NCBI RefSeq assembly: GCF_016653635.2
Contig: NZ_CP067420.1
Span: 4,552,001-4,616,000, forward strand
Length of the DNA stretch: 64,000 bases
Source: Skermanella sp. TT6
Lineage (GTDB): Bacteria > Pseudomonadota > Alphaproteobacteria > Azospirillales > Azospirillaceae
Direction: 5' to 3'
The notes beneath the pieces are model-generated. The model had not been told where the DNA came from, ran no database searches, and saw nothing but the letters and a program-made list of their open reading frames with translations. Position 1 is the first letter of the stretch, and each line of letters begins with the position of its first letter. This document shows positions 41,299 through 49,063 of the stretch, piece after piece. Made by a program: the position numbers and the translations under genes.

Positions 41299-41658
41299 AC
41301 TGATGCGGTCTTTATAAATGTCCCTTCGATGCTTTGCCAACACGGAATCGCGCTCCGGGAGCACCAAACCGCGCAGGCAGACAATTTGCCGCAGGCAGGC
41401 TCGTGAAAGGTAGGAAAACCGGGTATTCCGAGCCGACCGGACAACCGAAACCAACCCGAACGGCACGCTGGCCGCGCCTGTTACTTCAGCTTCACTTCCG
41501 ACAGACCGACTTGTTTGTACCCTCGACCGGGCGAAATCAGTTCTCCACCCCTTTCGGATGAGGGTTATTTTTACAATGTGTGTTATCGATACAACATCTC
41601 TGCTTGCTGACGGAACGGCTGCCGCTGTAGAAGGAGAAAACAGGCCAGGGAGCGGACC
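41299..41658. other. Gene-free stretch between divergent phasin and CHAP genes
   Basis: About 360 bp with no convincing coding frame. It must hold the divergent promoters. The part from about 41555 to 41640 is AT-richer (TTATTTTTACAATGTGTGTT) and is the likeliest promoter zone for the CHAP gene. I see no repeat or RNA structure. Confidence 0.5.
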
Positions 41659-42162
41659 ATGCCTTTTCTCCGGTTAGCGAAGTCGGGAGTTGCAGGGGTT
41701 CTTTTCACGCTGACGGCCCTGTCCCTGTCCGGACCCGCCCTGGCCGGCTACGTGAACTGCGTACAGTTCGTCCGGCAAGCGGGCGCGATCGAACTCTCGG
41801 GCAATGCCTGGATGTGGTGGCCCCACGCCAAGGGACGCTACGAAACGGGGCAGCATCCCCGTCGCGACGCCGTGATGGTCTTCCAGCGGACCACGGCGAT
41901 GCCGTCCGGCCACGTGGCCCTGGTCAGGCATGTCCTGGATTCGCGCACGATCGTGATCGAACATGCCAACTGGGCGCCGCGCGGCGGGGCCAAGGGCCGG
42001 ATCTCGCGGGATCTGGTCCGGGACGTTTCCCCCGGCAACGACTGGACCTCGGTCCAGGTCCTGTACCGGCCGACGGGGAGCTTCGGCAAGACGTACCCCG
42101 CAAACGGCTTCATCCACCCCAATCCGCCAGCCTCCTTCGCCAGTCCGATCATCGAGCCCTGA
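41659..42162 (+). CDS. Secreted CHAP-domain peptidoglycan amidohydrolase
   Basis: A 167-residue exported protein with a signal peptide (LTALSLSGPALAG, cleavage likely after ALA). The CHAP core has the catalytic cysteine in GYVNCVQFVRQ and the histidine in PSGHVALVRHVL, with IVIEHANWAP supplying the third polar residue. It likely cleaves peptidoglycan peptide bonds in the periplasm. No cognate immunity gene is visible; single gene. Confidence 0.85.
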   Translation: MPFLRLAKSGVAGVLFTLTALSLSGPALAGYVNCVQFVRQAGAIELSGNAWMWWPHAKGRYETGQHPRRDAVMVFQRTTAMPSGHVALVRHVLDSRTIVIEHANWAPRGGAKGRISRDLVRDVSPGNDWTSVQVLYRPTGSFGKTYPANGFIHPNPPASFASPIIEP

Positions 42163-42310
42163 ACCCTTGGGGTAGCCCATCTGTGTCATTTTTGGGTAAT
42201 TTGCTTCTTCATATAACTTTCTGCGTTGTCATACGATCGTCTGCATAGTACCAAAGCCATATCATCTTTCGCCCAAGGCATATGTGGCTAACAGAGTGGT
42301 GGTGGTGTCG

Positions 42311-42700
42311 ATGCAAGCGACGAATATGGACACGGCATTGATCTGCCGTAACGTGACGGTCTCAGGACGCCGGACCAGCATTCGGATGGAGCAGGTGATG
42401 TGGACCTCGCTTACCGATATTTGCCGGCGCGAGGAGCGGTCCATCAACGAGATCATCTCGATGATCGACGAGAAGCGGGCCGACACCAATCTCACGGCCG
42501 CGATCCGGGTTTTCCTGATCTGCTACTTCCGGGATGCCTCGGCCTTCCAGAACATGCGCTTCTCCGGCATGGCGGAGGAGTCGGACTTCGACGTGAACGC
42601 GGATCCCGCGCCGGACGAGGAACTCCGGTGCGGCGCCCTGGTGAACGCGGCGCTCGATGTCGTCGGCGCCCGGCGTGCGGCGGCAAGCGACGGCAACTGA
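42311..42700 (+). CDS. Ribbon-helix-helix domain protein
   Basis: A 129-residue protein with an N-terminal RHH_4-type DNA-binding segment: RNVTVSGRRTSIRMEQVMWT followed by SLTDICRREERSINEIISMI and AAIRVFLICYFRDAS. This domain is common in alphaproteobacteria, often in short regulators. The C-terminal tail is acidic and probably flexible. The start is uncertain: GTG 42284, ATG 42311 or ATG 42326; I chose 42311. No partner is adjacent. Confidence 0.78.
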   Translation: MQATNMDTALICRNVTVSGRRTSIRMEQVMWTSLTDICRREERSINEIISMIDEKRADTNLTAAIRVFLICYFRDASAFQNMRFSGMAEESDFDVNADPAPDEELRCGALVNAALDVVGARRAAASDGN

Positions 42701-42785
42701 CCGTCGGGATCGATACCCCGCAGGCCGGCAACCGCCGCGCGGGCGGGGGCCGGCCTGCCATCCGGATCGACGTCCTGCGCTCCTG

Positions 42786-43679
42786 TCACCAGTGGAACCG
42801 CGGGATGGCGCCCTGGGGAGTATGGCCGCTCGCGGCGGCGGCGGCGGCCAGCCTGGCCGGATCGGGGTGCTCGCCCCAGGCGGTGGCCAGTTCCTCCAGG
42901 TGGATGCCGCTGGTCACCAGAAGGGCGTCGATCCCGGCGGCATTGGCCCCCGCCACGTCGGTCCGGAAGCTGTCGCCGACCGCCGCGATCCTTGCCCGGT
43001 CCTGGATGCCGAGCAGATCGAAGCAGCGCCGGTAGACCGGGGCGTGCGGCTTCCCGTGATAGCGCACGGAACCGCCCAGCTCCTCGTAGCGCTGGGCCAA
43101 CATGCCGGCGCAGATCGCCATCTTGGTGCCGACCACCACGACGAGGTCGGGATTGGCGCAAACCATCGGCAGTGCGTGCGCGGCGCAGGATTTCAGGATC
43201 GCCTCGTAGTCGGCGATCGTCTCGTCGAAGCTGTCGATGCCGGTATTGACGACGAAATCCGCCCGCGCCGGATCGTCGACCATCTCGATCGGGAGTCCCT
43301 CGAACACGTCGGCGTCGCGCGGGGGTCCGATATGGAGACAGCGGCTCCCGAGCGCCGCGTGCCACTCGTCCGGCGGATCGGCCAGGGCGTCGTGCGTGGC
43401 CTCCCCCGAGGTCATCAGGTGGTCGTAATGGTCCGGCGTGATGCCCATGCCGGCCAGCTTCTCCGCGACGCCGGCGCAGCGGCGCGGCGCGTTGGACAGC
43501 AGGCAGACCCGCTTGCCCCGGGTCCTCAGCCGGTCCAGGCAGTCGATCACGCCCGGATAGGCCTCGACCCCGTTGTGCAGGACTCCCCAGAGATCGAGGA
43601 TGTAGCCGTCATAGCGGTCCGCGAGCGCGGCGATCCCGGAATGGAGCGGGACCGCCGCGGGAGTGTCTTCGGAATGCAT
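42786..43679 (-). CDS. HAD superfamily class IIA hydrolase (TIGR01459-like)
   Basis: A 297-residue phosphatase with motif I YDGYILDLWGVLHNGVEAYP (DxWGV variant), motif II CLLSNAPRRCAGVAEKL, a large class IIA cap, the lysine in YHGKPHAPVYRRCFDLL and the metal motif AAVGDSFRTDVAGANAAGID. This pattern matches the alphaproteobacterial TIGR01459 group. Substrate unknown. The ATG at 43679 starts MHSEDTPAAVPL. It lies 8 bp behind the pyrD stop, apparently co-transcribed. Confidence 0.9.
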   Translation of the reverse strand: MHSEDTPAAVPLHSGIAALADRYDGYILDLWGVLHNGVEAYPGVIDCLDRLRTRGKRVCLLSNAPRRCAGVAEKLAGMGITPDHYDHLMTSGEATHDALADPPDEWHAALGSRCLHIGPPRDADVFEGLPIEMVDDPARADFVVNTGIDSFDETIADYEAILKSCAAHALPMVCANPDLVVVVGTKMAICAGMLAQRYEELGGSVRYHGKPHAPVYRRCFDLLGIQDRARIAAVGDSFRTDVAGANAAGIDALLVTSGIHLEELATAWGEHPDPARLAAAAAASGHTPQGAIPRFHW

Positions 43680-43687
43680 GTCGCCCT

Positions 43688-44779
43688 TCAAGCTGCGGGA
43701 GAAACGGGTGAAGCCCGCCGGTGGTCGGCCCCGACGGCGTCCTTCAGGGAAGGAAACCCGTCGGCGCGCGAAAGGGCAGCAAGGTCGCGGTTGATCTCGC
43801 CCACGAGACGCGGCCCCCGGTAGACCAGGGCGGTGTAGAGCTGGACCAGCGAGGCGCCGGCGCGGATCTTGGCATAGGCGTCGCGGCCGGATTCGATGCC
43901 GCCGCATCCCACCAGCGGAAGCCTGCCTCCGGTCAGGCGGTACATGTCGGCCAGCACGGCGGTGGATGCCGCCATCAGGGGAGCCCCGCTCAGCCCGCCG
44001 GTCTCCGCCGCGATCGCCGGAGGCAGCCCGGGTGGGCGGGAAACCGTCGTGTTGGAGACGATCAGCCCGTCGATGCCGCTGGCCAGCGCCACCTCCGCGA
44101 TGTCGCCCTTGTCCTCGTCGGTCAGGTCCGGCGCGATCTTCAGCAGCAGCGGCGGCACCTTGCCGGCGGCGGCCGACTCGGCACGGGCGGCCAGCGACCG
44201 GTCGAGCAGTTCGGCCAGAGGTCCGCGGCCCTGGAGCATGCGGAGGCCGGGCGTGTTGGGCGACGAGACGTTGATCACCAGGTAATCGGCGAGCCGGGCC
44301 AGCCGGCGGATGCCGATGGCGTAGTCGGCCGCGGCGTCCGCCGTCTCCTTGTTCTTGCCGACATTGGCCCCGACCAGCCCCGGCCGGCCCGACCGGCCCT
44401 CCAGGCGGGCCGCGACGACATCCAGCCCGTCATTGTTGAAGCCGTAGCGGTTGATCATCGCCCGCTGCTCCGGCAGGCGGAACACGCGCGGACGCGGGTT
44501 GCCGGGCTGCGGGCGGGGCGTCACGCTGCCCACCTCGACGTAGCCGAAACCCTGGGCCAGCATGGCGTCCGGGACTTCCGCGTTCTTGTCGAACCCGGCG
44601 GCGAGGCCGACCGGATTGGCGAAATCCAGCCCCCACACGCGGCAGGCCAGGGCCGGATCGGCGGCGGCGCGGCTGGCCGGCACCAAGCCGGTCTTCAGGG
44701 CCGAGACCGTGAGGCCGTGGGCGGTTTCCGGATCGAGCCGGCGGAGCAGCGGCCCCGCTACGGGAAAGAGGTCGATCAA
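43688..44779 (-). CDS. pyrD: Dihydroorotate dehydrogenase (quinone), class 2
   Basis: Membrane-associated flavoenzyme of pyrimidine synthesis that passes electrons to quinone. The 363-residue product has the class 2 N-terminal helix region (MIDLFPVAGPLLRRLDPETA), FANPVGLAAGFDKNAEVPDA, the catalytic serine region INVSSPNTPGLRMLQ, and VGCGGIESGRDAYAKIRAGA. The start overlaps the DUF952 stop by 4 bp (ATGA). Confidence 0.96.
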   Translation of the reverse strand: MIDLFPVAGPLLRRLDPETAHGLTVSALKTGLVPASRAAADPALACRVWGLDFANPVGLAAGFDKNAEVPDAMLAQGFGYVEVGSVTPRPQPGNPRPRVFRLPEQRAMINRYGFNNDGLDVVAARLEGRSGRPGLVGANVGKNKETADAAADYAIGIRRLARLADYLVINVSSPNTPGLRMLQGRGPLAELLDRSLAARAESAAAGKVPPLLLKIAPDLTDEDKGDIAEVALASGIDGLIVSNTTVSRPPGLPPAIAAETGGLSGAPLMAASTAVLADMYRLTGGRLPLVGCGGIESGRDAYAKIRAGASLVQLYTALVYRGPRLVGEINRDLAALSRADGFPSLKDAVGADHRRASPVSPAA

Positions 44780-45156
44780 TTTCCGTCATTACTCCGGGTA
44801 TCGTCGGCGACGGTCTGCGGAAACCGGTGCCGACCGTCGGGACCCAGCGGCAGGGGGTCGACCGCGACGACCGCCCCGACCGGCAGGGCGCCGTAGAGAT
44901 GGGGGAAGAGTTGCCCGCCGCGCGACGGCTCCCATTTCAGGGCGGGTCCCAGCCGGTCGGCGCGCACGGTCAGCAGGACAAGGCCGGCCTGCCCCTTCCG
45001 GTGCTTCGCGGCGCTCTCGACGATCTGGGCGGCGGTGGAGAAATGGATGAAGCCGTCGGCGGCGTCCTGGGACGAGCCGGGATAGCTTCCGGCGCGCTCG
45101 GCTGCCGACCATTCCTCTGCCCGGCACATGTGGTAGATGACGGTGTCGCTGGTCAT
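44776..45156 (-). CDS. DUF952 family protein
   Basis: A 126-residue protein of unknown function. From ATG 45156: MTSDTVIYHMCRAEEWSAAE, then DAADGFIHFSTAAQIVESAA, LLTVRADRLGPALKWE and LFPHLYGALPVGAVVAVDPL, which fit DUF952, a small ADP-ribosyltransferase-like fold. It precedes pyrD with a 4-bp overlap. The frame is open to 45222 but that start is less family-like. Confidence 0.9.
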   Translation of the reverse strand: MTSDTVIYHMCRAEEWSAAERAGSYPGSSQDAADGFIHFSTAAQIVESAAKHRKGQAGLVLLTVRADRLGPALKWEPSRGGQLFPHLYGALPVGAVVAVDPLPLGPDGRHRFPQTVADDTRSNDGN

Positions 45157-45458
45157 GGCCGGGACACTAGCCCAAACGCGCCGCGGTGCAAAGGCCGGGC
45201 GGCTTTCGCGGAATAACCCCATTCATTTTGCAGAATGCGAGACGCGACGCGCGGCCCCTTCGGCAATTTGCAAAGCCGGACCGGTTGCTAATCTGTCGCT
45301 AACCATGGCGGAAGGATGGATTCCACCGCCCCCGAGCTCATCCTGTGCGCTAAGCCCATGTTCCGCCATGCCTTTTGTTTCGTACCCGAGGCAAGGATCG
45401 GACTCCCTGGTGATTGGCACCGATCTTGCCTTTACAGGTCCACCACCAGGAGGAAAAC
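45157..45458. other. Gene-free stretch between DUF952 and the 72-aa gene
   Basis: About 300 bp without a convincing gene. It must hold the divergent promoters of the DUF952-pyrD unit and the 72-codon gene. I see no repeat, tRNA or terminator. Confidence 0.5.
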
Positions 45459-45677
45459 ATGGATACGCGACTGCATTATCAAATCGACGAGAAGCGGCCT
45501 TCCAGCAACGCGATGAACTATGCGCTGAACGTGGTCGAGACCATGGGCGACACCGGCCTGGTCAGCGTCCCGATCAAGCCGACCACCGCGATGCTGACCG
45601 CCGGCGCGCGCTCGGGCCATGTCAGCGTCGAGACCGCCTGGAAGATCTACCAGGCGATGATCAACGAGGAAGGCTGA
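45459..45677 (+). CDS. Small hypothetical protein, 72 aa
   Basis: Preceded by a strong AGGAGG ribosome site at 45448-45453, it reads MDTRLHYQIDEKRPSSNAMN, then VETMGDTGLVSVPIKPTTAM and VSVETAWKIYQAMINEEG. No domain is recognised and there is no membrane segment. It is convergent with the holin gene and lies at the cassette edge; it could belong to either neighbourhood. The ribosome site and balanced composition make it very probably real. Confidence 0.65.
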   Translation: MDTRLHYQIDEKRPSSNAMNYALNVVETMGDTGLVSVPIKPTTAMLTAGARSGHVSVETAWKIYQAMINEEG

Positions 45678-45747
45678 CGGCCCGCGCGGGCCGGACGCCC
45701 CGGAACCCGACGGCGCGGCGGCATGATGCCGCCGCGGCCGCCGCGCT

Positions 45748-46302
45748 TCAGGACGTCCCCTTTCCGACCCGGCGCGCCAGGAAAGCGAACGGCCCGGACT
45801 CCGGCCCGTCGCCCGCCGCGACCCGCTTGTCGTCGGACCTCTTGTAGACATAGATGCCCAGGACGCTGAGGCCGACGGTCCAGATCGTGCCGAGCGAGGT
45901 CATCGCCGTGATGACCATGTTCGCCTGTCCCGGGTCGGTCACGATCACCCAGGCGATGGCGAGCATCTGGGCGAGCCAGGTCAGCGCCATGATGTAGCCG
46001 AAGGTCGGTCGCATCCGGCGGACATAGGCGTCCTCCGACGCGACTTCCGCCCGCAGGCTCCGGTTCACCTCGGTCAGCGCGACACGCCGGTCGCCCGATT
46101 CCAGCTCGGCCATCCGCTCCACGTGGCGGTTCGCCTCGGCGACCGACGCGGCCGGGATGCTGCCGTCGCCCACCGCGGCGTCCACCGCCCGGACCGCCTG
46201 CGCGGCCTGGGCCGCCACGGGACCGTCGATCTTCTCCAGCCCGGCCCCGACCGCCTTCAGGAGCAGCGGAAGCCCGAGCTGGGCCAGCGCCAGCGGGATC
46301 AT
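45748..46302 (-). CDS. Phage holin, 3-TM family
   Basis: A 184-residue protein with a short hydrophobic N-terminus (MIPLALAQLGLPLLLKAVGA), a charged middle, and two membrane helices near residues 118-165 (TFGYIMALTWLAQMLAIAWV and VITAMTSLGTIWTVGLSVLG). This is the layout of the 'holin of 3TMs' family found in prophages and gene transfer agents. It would permeabilise the inner membrane for the endolysin encoded just upstream (ATGA overlap at 46299-46302). It is the last gene of the cassette. Confidence 0.8.
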   Translation of the reverse strand: MIPLALAQLGLPLLLKAVGAGLEKIDGPVAAQAAQAVRAVDAAVGDGSIPAASVAEANRHVERMAELESGDRRVALTEVNRSLRAEVASEDAYVRRMRPTFGYIMALTWLAQMLAIAWVIVTDPGQANMVITAMTSLGTIWTVGLSVLGIYVYKRSDDKRVAAGDGPESGPFAFLARRVGKGTS

Positions 46303-46799
46303 GACGGCACCCCGGGGCCGGCCGCGTAGAACAGGCGGTCGCCGATCTCCGCGGTCGGCGCCAGCCGAGCCGCCCAGTCCGGCAGGACGCCGCCATCGTG
46401 GTACAGGGTGGCGCCCCCGGTCGGGTCGTCCAGCAGGCCGGCCGCCGCCCGCCGGGCGATCCGCAGGCAGGTCGCGAACAGCAGGGCGTCCGACGACGCC
46501 CGGCCGCTCCCCGCCGGACCGGATGGCTGGACGGCCGAAAGCCGGAACCGGGCCGGATTGTCGGCGCTCCAGCAGGGAAACCGCCGGCAGATGTCCGAGA
46601 TGGCGGCGCCGGGCTCCAGGGCCGCCCGGTTCATCACGACCGCGGCCACCGCCTCGATGCCCCGCAGCGTCTCGGTCCGCGCCTCTCCCCACAGGGTGCG
46701 GGCGAAGGTGTCGACGGTGCCGTCGTCCGGCCCGCCCGCGGCGGGCCGCACGGAAGCGGCGGCGGGCGCCGGGACCGGCACCAGCCTCCGCCGGGTCAT
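46299..46799 (-). CDS. Cell-wall hydrolase, SleB/Hydrolase_2 type (endolysin)
   Basis: A 166-residue peptidoglycan hydrolase: the core ARTLWGEARTETLRGIEAVA carries the catalytic Glu of the SleB family, followed by VVMNRAALEPGAAISDICRR and, near the end, GGATLYHDGGVLPDW. The N-terminal 40 residues are Ala/Pro-rich and no signal peptide is clear, so export would need the holin. It overlaps both neighbours by 4 bp, so the lysis genes form a coupled unit. Confidence 0.88.
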   Translation of the reverse strand: MTRRRLVPVPAPAAASVRPAAGGPDDGTVDTFARTLWGEARTETLRGIEAVAAVVMNRAALEPGAAISDICRRFPCWSADNPARFRLSAVQPSGPAGSGRASSDALLFATCLRIARRAAAGLLDDPTGGATLYHDGGVLPDWAARLAPTAEIGDRLFYAAGPGVPS

Positions 46800-47119
46800 C
46801 GCCGCTCTCCCGACCGCTCGGCCTGGATCAGGGCGGCCCCGTCCAGCTTCGCGTCGATGCGCAGCAGATGGTCGGTCAGCCGGCGCTCGACGTCCTTCAG
46901 GTAGCCGACGGACACGTAGGTCTTGGCGACCTCCAGCTTGTAGGCCGACAGGCTCTCCCGCATCTGGGACAGCGCCGTCTCGGACAGGCGGTGGACACGG
47001 TCGAGCGCCTCCTCCGACTCCTGGCGGACATGCCAGATCAGCCAGAACAAGGCGGCCAGCATCGGCAGCTCGACGACGGTGATCCACCAGGAGAGATTGA
47101 TCCCGGAAGCTTCAGGCAT
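46796..47119 (-). CDS. Phage membrane protein with coiled coil, unknown role in lysis unit
   Basis: A 107-residue protein with one N-terminal membrane helix (SWWITVVELPMLAALFWLIW) followed by a long amphipathic helix (SEEALDRVHRLSETALSQMR). Size, topology and position before the endolysin and holin suggest a lysis accessory such as an i-spanin, but no spanin motif is recognised. It overlaps the endolysin start by 4 bp. The upstream terminator (47144-47169) separates it from the terminase gene. Confidence 0.68.
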   Translation of the reverse strand: MPEASGINLSWWITVVELPMLAALFWLIWHVRQESEEALDRVHRLSETALSQMRESLSAYKLEVAKTYVSVGYLKDVERRLTDHLLRIDAKLDGAALIQAERSGERR

Positions 47120-47143
47120 TTGCTTTTCTCCTGATCAGGACGG

Positions 47144-47169
47144 AAAAAGGCCGCCCCGAATGGGCGGCC
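47144..47169 (-). terminator. Rho-independent terminator after large terminase
   Basis: On the minus strand GGCCGCCC (47169-47162) pairs with GGGCGGCC (47156-47149), followed by TTTTT (47148-47144). It lies 25 bp after the terminase stop and could uncouple structural from lysis genes. Confidence 0.85.
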
Positions 47170-47193
47170 CGGTCATTCCCGCTGGCGGGAAGG

Positions 47194-48699
47194 TCACACT
47201 TTGAAGTCGGTCACGGCCCGGCCCGGCGGGCCGCCGCGCCAGTCGGCGCTCCGGCCGGGCCTGCCGACCGAGCCGAAACGGACCGGCTCGTTCGACAGGC
47301 AGCCGGCGACGGCGTCCAGGCCGTCGTCATGGCCCTTGTGCCGGCCGCCGGGGCGCCACTCGCGCATTTCCCGCACGAAGGGCGTGTCCCAGACGCTGCG
47401 GTGGGCATGCAGCGCGCCGGCGGCCAGCACGGCGTCGAACGCCTCCAGGATGCGGCGGTCCTTCGGCACGCTGGAGGTCTTCTCCACGACCGAGGCCCCG
47501 ACCCCGCACCGGGCCAGCTCCCGCCGAAGGATGCCGGGCAGGAACTTGCCCACGCCGTTGGTCTCCAGCATGACCGACGGCAGGTGGAGGTCGCGCAGGA
47601 ACTCCGCCACCTGCCGGCACTGCTGCGCCGCCTCGTGGTCGTCGCCGTCCGGCACGGCCGTCAGGTAGCGGATCCGATGCAGCCAGTAGCCGCCGTCGAC
47701 GTCGGAGAAGACGGCGGCCAGGACGCTGCCGTCCCCCGCCCTGCCCTCCCGCGCGGCGCCCTCCGGCGCCCCGTAGGCCGGGTCCCACCAGCAGCTGGCG
47801 GAAACCATCCGCCGGTCGCCCAGCATCAGCACCGGGACGCCGCGGGCCTCGCGGTAGTCCAGCTCGGCCTCGTAGGGCAGCAGGCGGTCCGGGTCGAGCC
47901 GCCCGTCGGCGATGCTGACCGGCTTCAGCATCATCTGGCTCTCGAACTTGTTCGGCCCGGTCGCCCGGCGGATGCGCTCGATCGCCGCGTCCGGGAAGCG
48001 CGTCGGCCAGGCGCTCCTGCCCTCGGCGTCCCGGATCGGGATCAGCAGCCGCTGGAACCCGTCGAGGAAGGGAACGGCCTCGCCGATCTCGGCGCGCGGC
48101 TCGTCGGCATAGATGGTGTAGTAGCTGTGCGGCGTGCCGACATAGAGCTGCATGCCGCCGGGCACCAGGATATAGTCGATCTCGCTCAGCCGCTCGCGCA
48201 GGTCCTCCCGTTTCGGCGCGGTGTCGCAGGTGCGCGGGACCTCCACGTCGTCGCAGATCACGACGTCGGCCCGGCTGCCGGTCAGGTTCGCCCCGATCCC
48301 GCGGGCCAGCATGCTGGGATCGCGCAGTTCCATCGGCCGCCGGACGGTGAACTGGTCGCTGGCCCACTGGTCGGCCCGGTCGGGCTTGAGGCCCTGGGTC
48401 TGGGGGTGGCGCTCGACGATCCGCTTGACGGTGCGGACCATCTTCTTGGCCAGCGCCAGGTCGGCCGCCAGCACCATGATCCTCAGGGAAGGATCGGTCT
48501 TCAGCAGCCAGGCCGCGAACAGCCCGACCACCGTGGATTTCCCGCTGTTGCGGAACGCCATCAGCAGGAGCCGGCGGTCCCCCCCGTACCAGCCCGTGGT
48601 CAGCCATTCGGCGATGCGCATGTGGTGGTCGGGCGACGGCAGGTCCTGGAACGTGTTCCACACGATCAGGAAATCCCTGAAACTCTCGAACCTCTCCAC
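47194..48699 (-). CDS. Terminase large subunit (T7-like)
   Basis: DNA-packaging motor and nuclease of a tailed phage, 501 residues. The ATPase has Walker A LLLMAFRNSGKSTVVGLFAA and a Walker B-like DVVICDDVEVPRTCD. The C-terminal nuclease region shows ASCWWDPAYGAP, LHLPSVMLETNGVGKF and GRHKGHDDGLDAVAGCL with clustered Asp residues, the pattern of T7-type TerL. It is complete and seems intact. It lies 6 bp downstream of the putative small terminase. Confidence 0.93.
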   Translation of the reverse strand: MERFESFRDFLIVWNTFQDLPSPDHHMRIAEWLTTGWYGGDRRLLLMAFRNSGKSTVVGLFAAWLLKTDPSLRIMVLAADLALAKKMVRTVKRIVERHPQTQGLKPDRADQWASDQFTVRRPMELRDPSMLARGIGANLTGSRADVVICDDVEVPRTCDTAPKREDLRERLSEIDYILVPGGMQLYVGTPHSYYTIYADEPRAEIGEAVPFLDGFQRLLIPIRDAEGRSAWPTRFPDAAIERIRRATGPNKFESQMMLKPVSIADGRLDPDRLLPYEAELDYREARGVPVLMLGDRRMVSASCWWDPAYGAPEGAAREGRAGDGSVLAAVFSDVDGGYWLHRIRYLTAVPDGDDHEAAQQCRQVAEFLRDLHLPSVMLETNGVGKFLPGILRRELARCGVGASVVEKTSSVPKDRRILEAFDAVLAAGALHAHRSVWDTPFVREMREWRPGGRHKGHDDGLDAVAGCLSNEPVRFGSVGRPGRSADWRGGPPGRAVTDFKV

Positions 48700-48705
48700 C
48701 GCCGT

Positions 48706-49026
48706 TCAGTCCCCGTCCGGGGCGTCCGTCCCGTCCAGCTCGGCGATCGTGCGCGCCGCCCGGGCATAGACCTCGGCGAACGGATCGCCCGGGGCCCTAT
48801 CGTCCGGGGCGGCGCCGTCCGGCCCCGACTTCGGCAGCGTCGCCGTGACCAGCCGGTGGAGCTGGAACAGGGCCGCCAGGTGGCCGACCGCGGCCTTGCA
48901 GGCGCCCTGGAGGGCGGTGAACTCCTTCGGATCGTCGGGCGGCGGGACTTCGCAGATCTTCCCGTAGGCTGCGACGGCCCGCTTCACCGCCGGCGGCAGG
49001 ACCACCGCCAGCAGGGCGGTCCGCAT
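48706..49026 (-). CDS. Putative terminase small subunit
   Basis: A 106-residue, mainly helical protein (MRTALLAVVLPPAVKRAVAA, ALQGACKAAVGHLAALFQLH) ending in an acidic tail (TIAELDGTDAPDGD). It sits directly upstream of the large terminase, the place of TerS in T7-like phages, and its size fits. No HTH is recognised by eye; the assignment is positional. The frame is open to 49047. Confidence 0.62.
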   Translation of the reverse strand: MRTALLAVVLPPAVKRAVAAYGKICEVPPPDDPKEFTALQGACKAAVGHLAALFQLHRLVTATLPKSGPDGAAPDDRAPGDPFAEVYARAARTIAELDGTDAPDGD

Positions 49027-49063
49027 ATCCTGTCCTTCATCGAGCATCGGTTTCCAGGTCCTT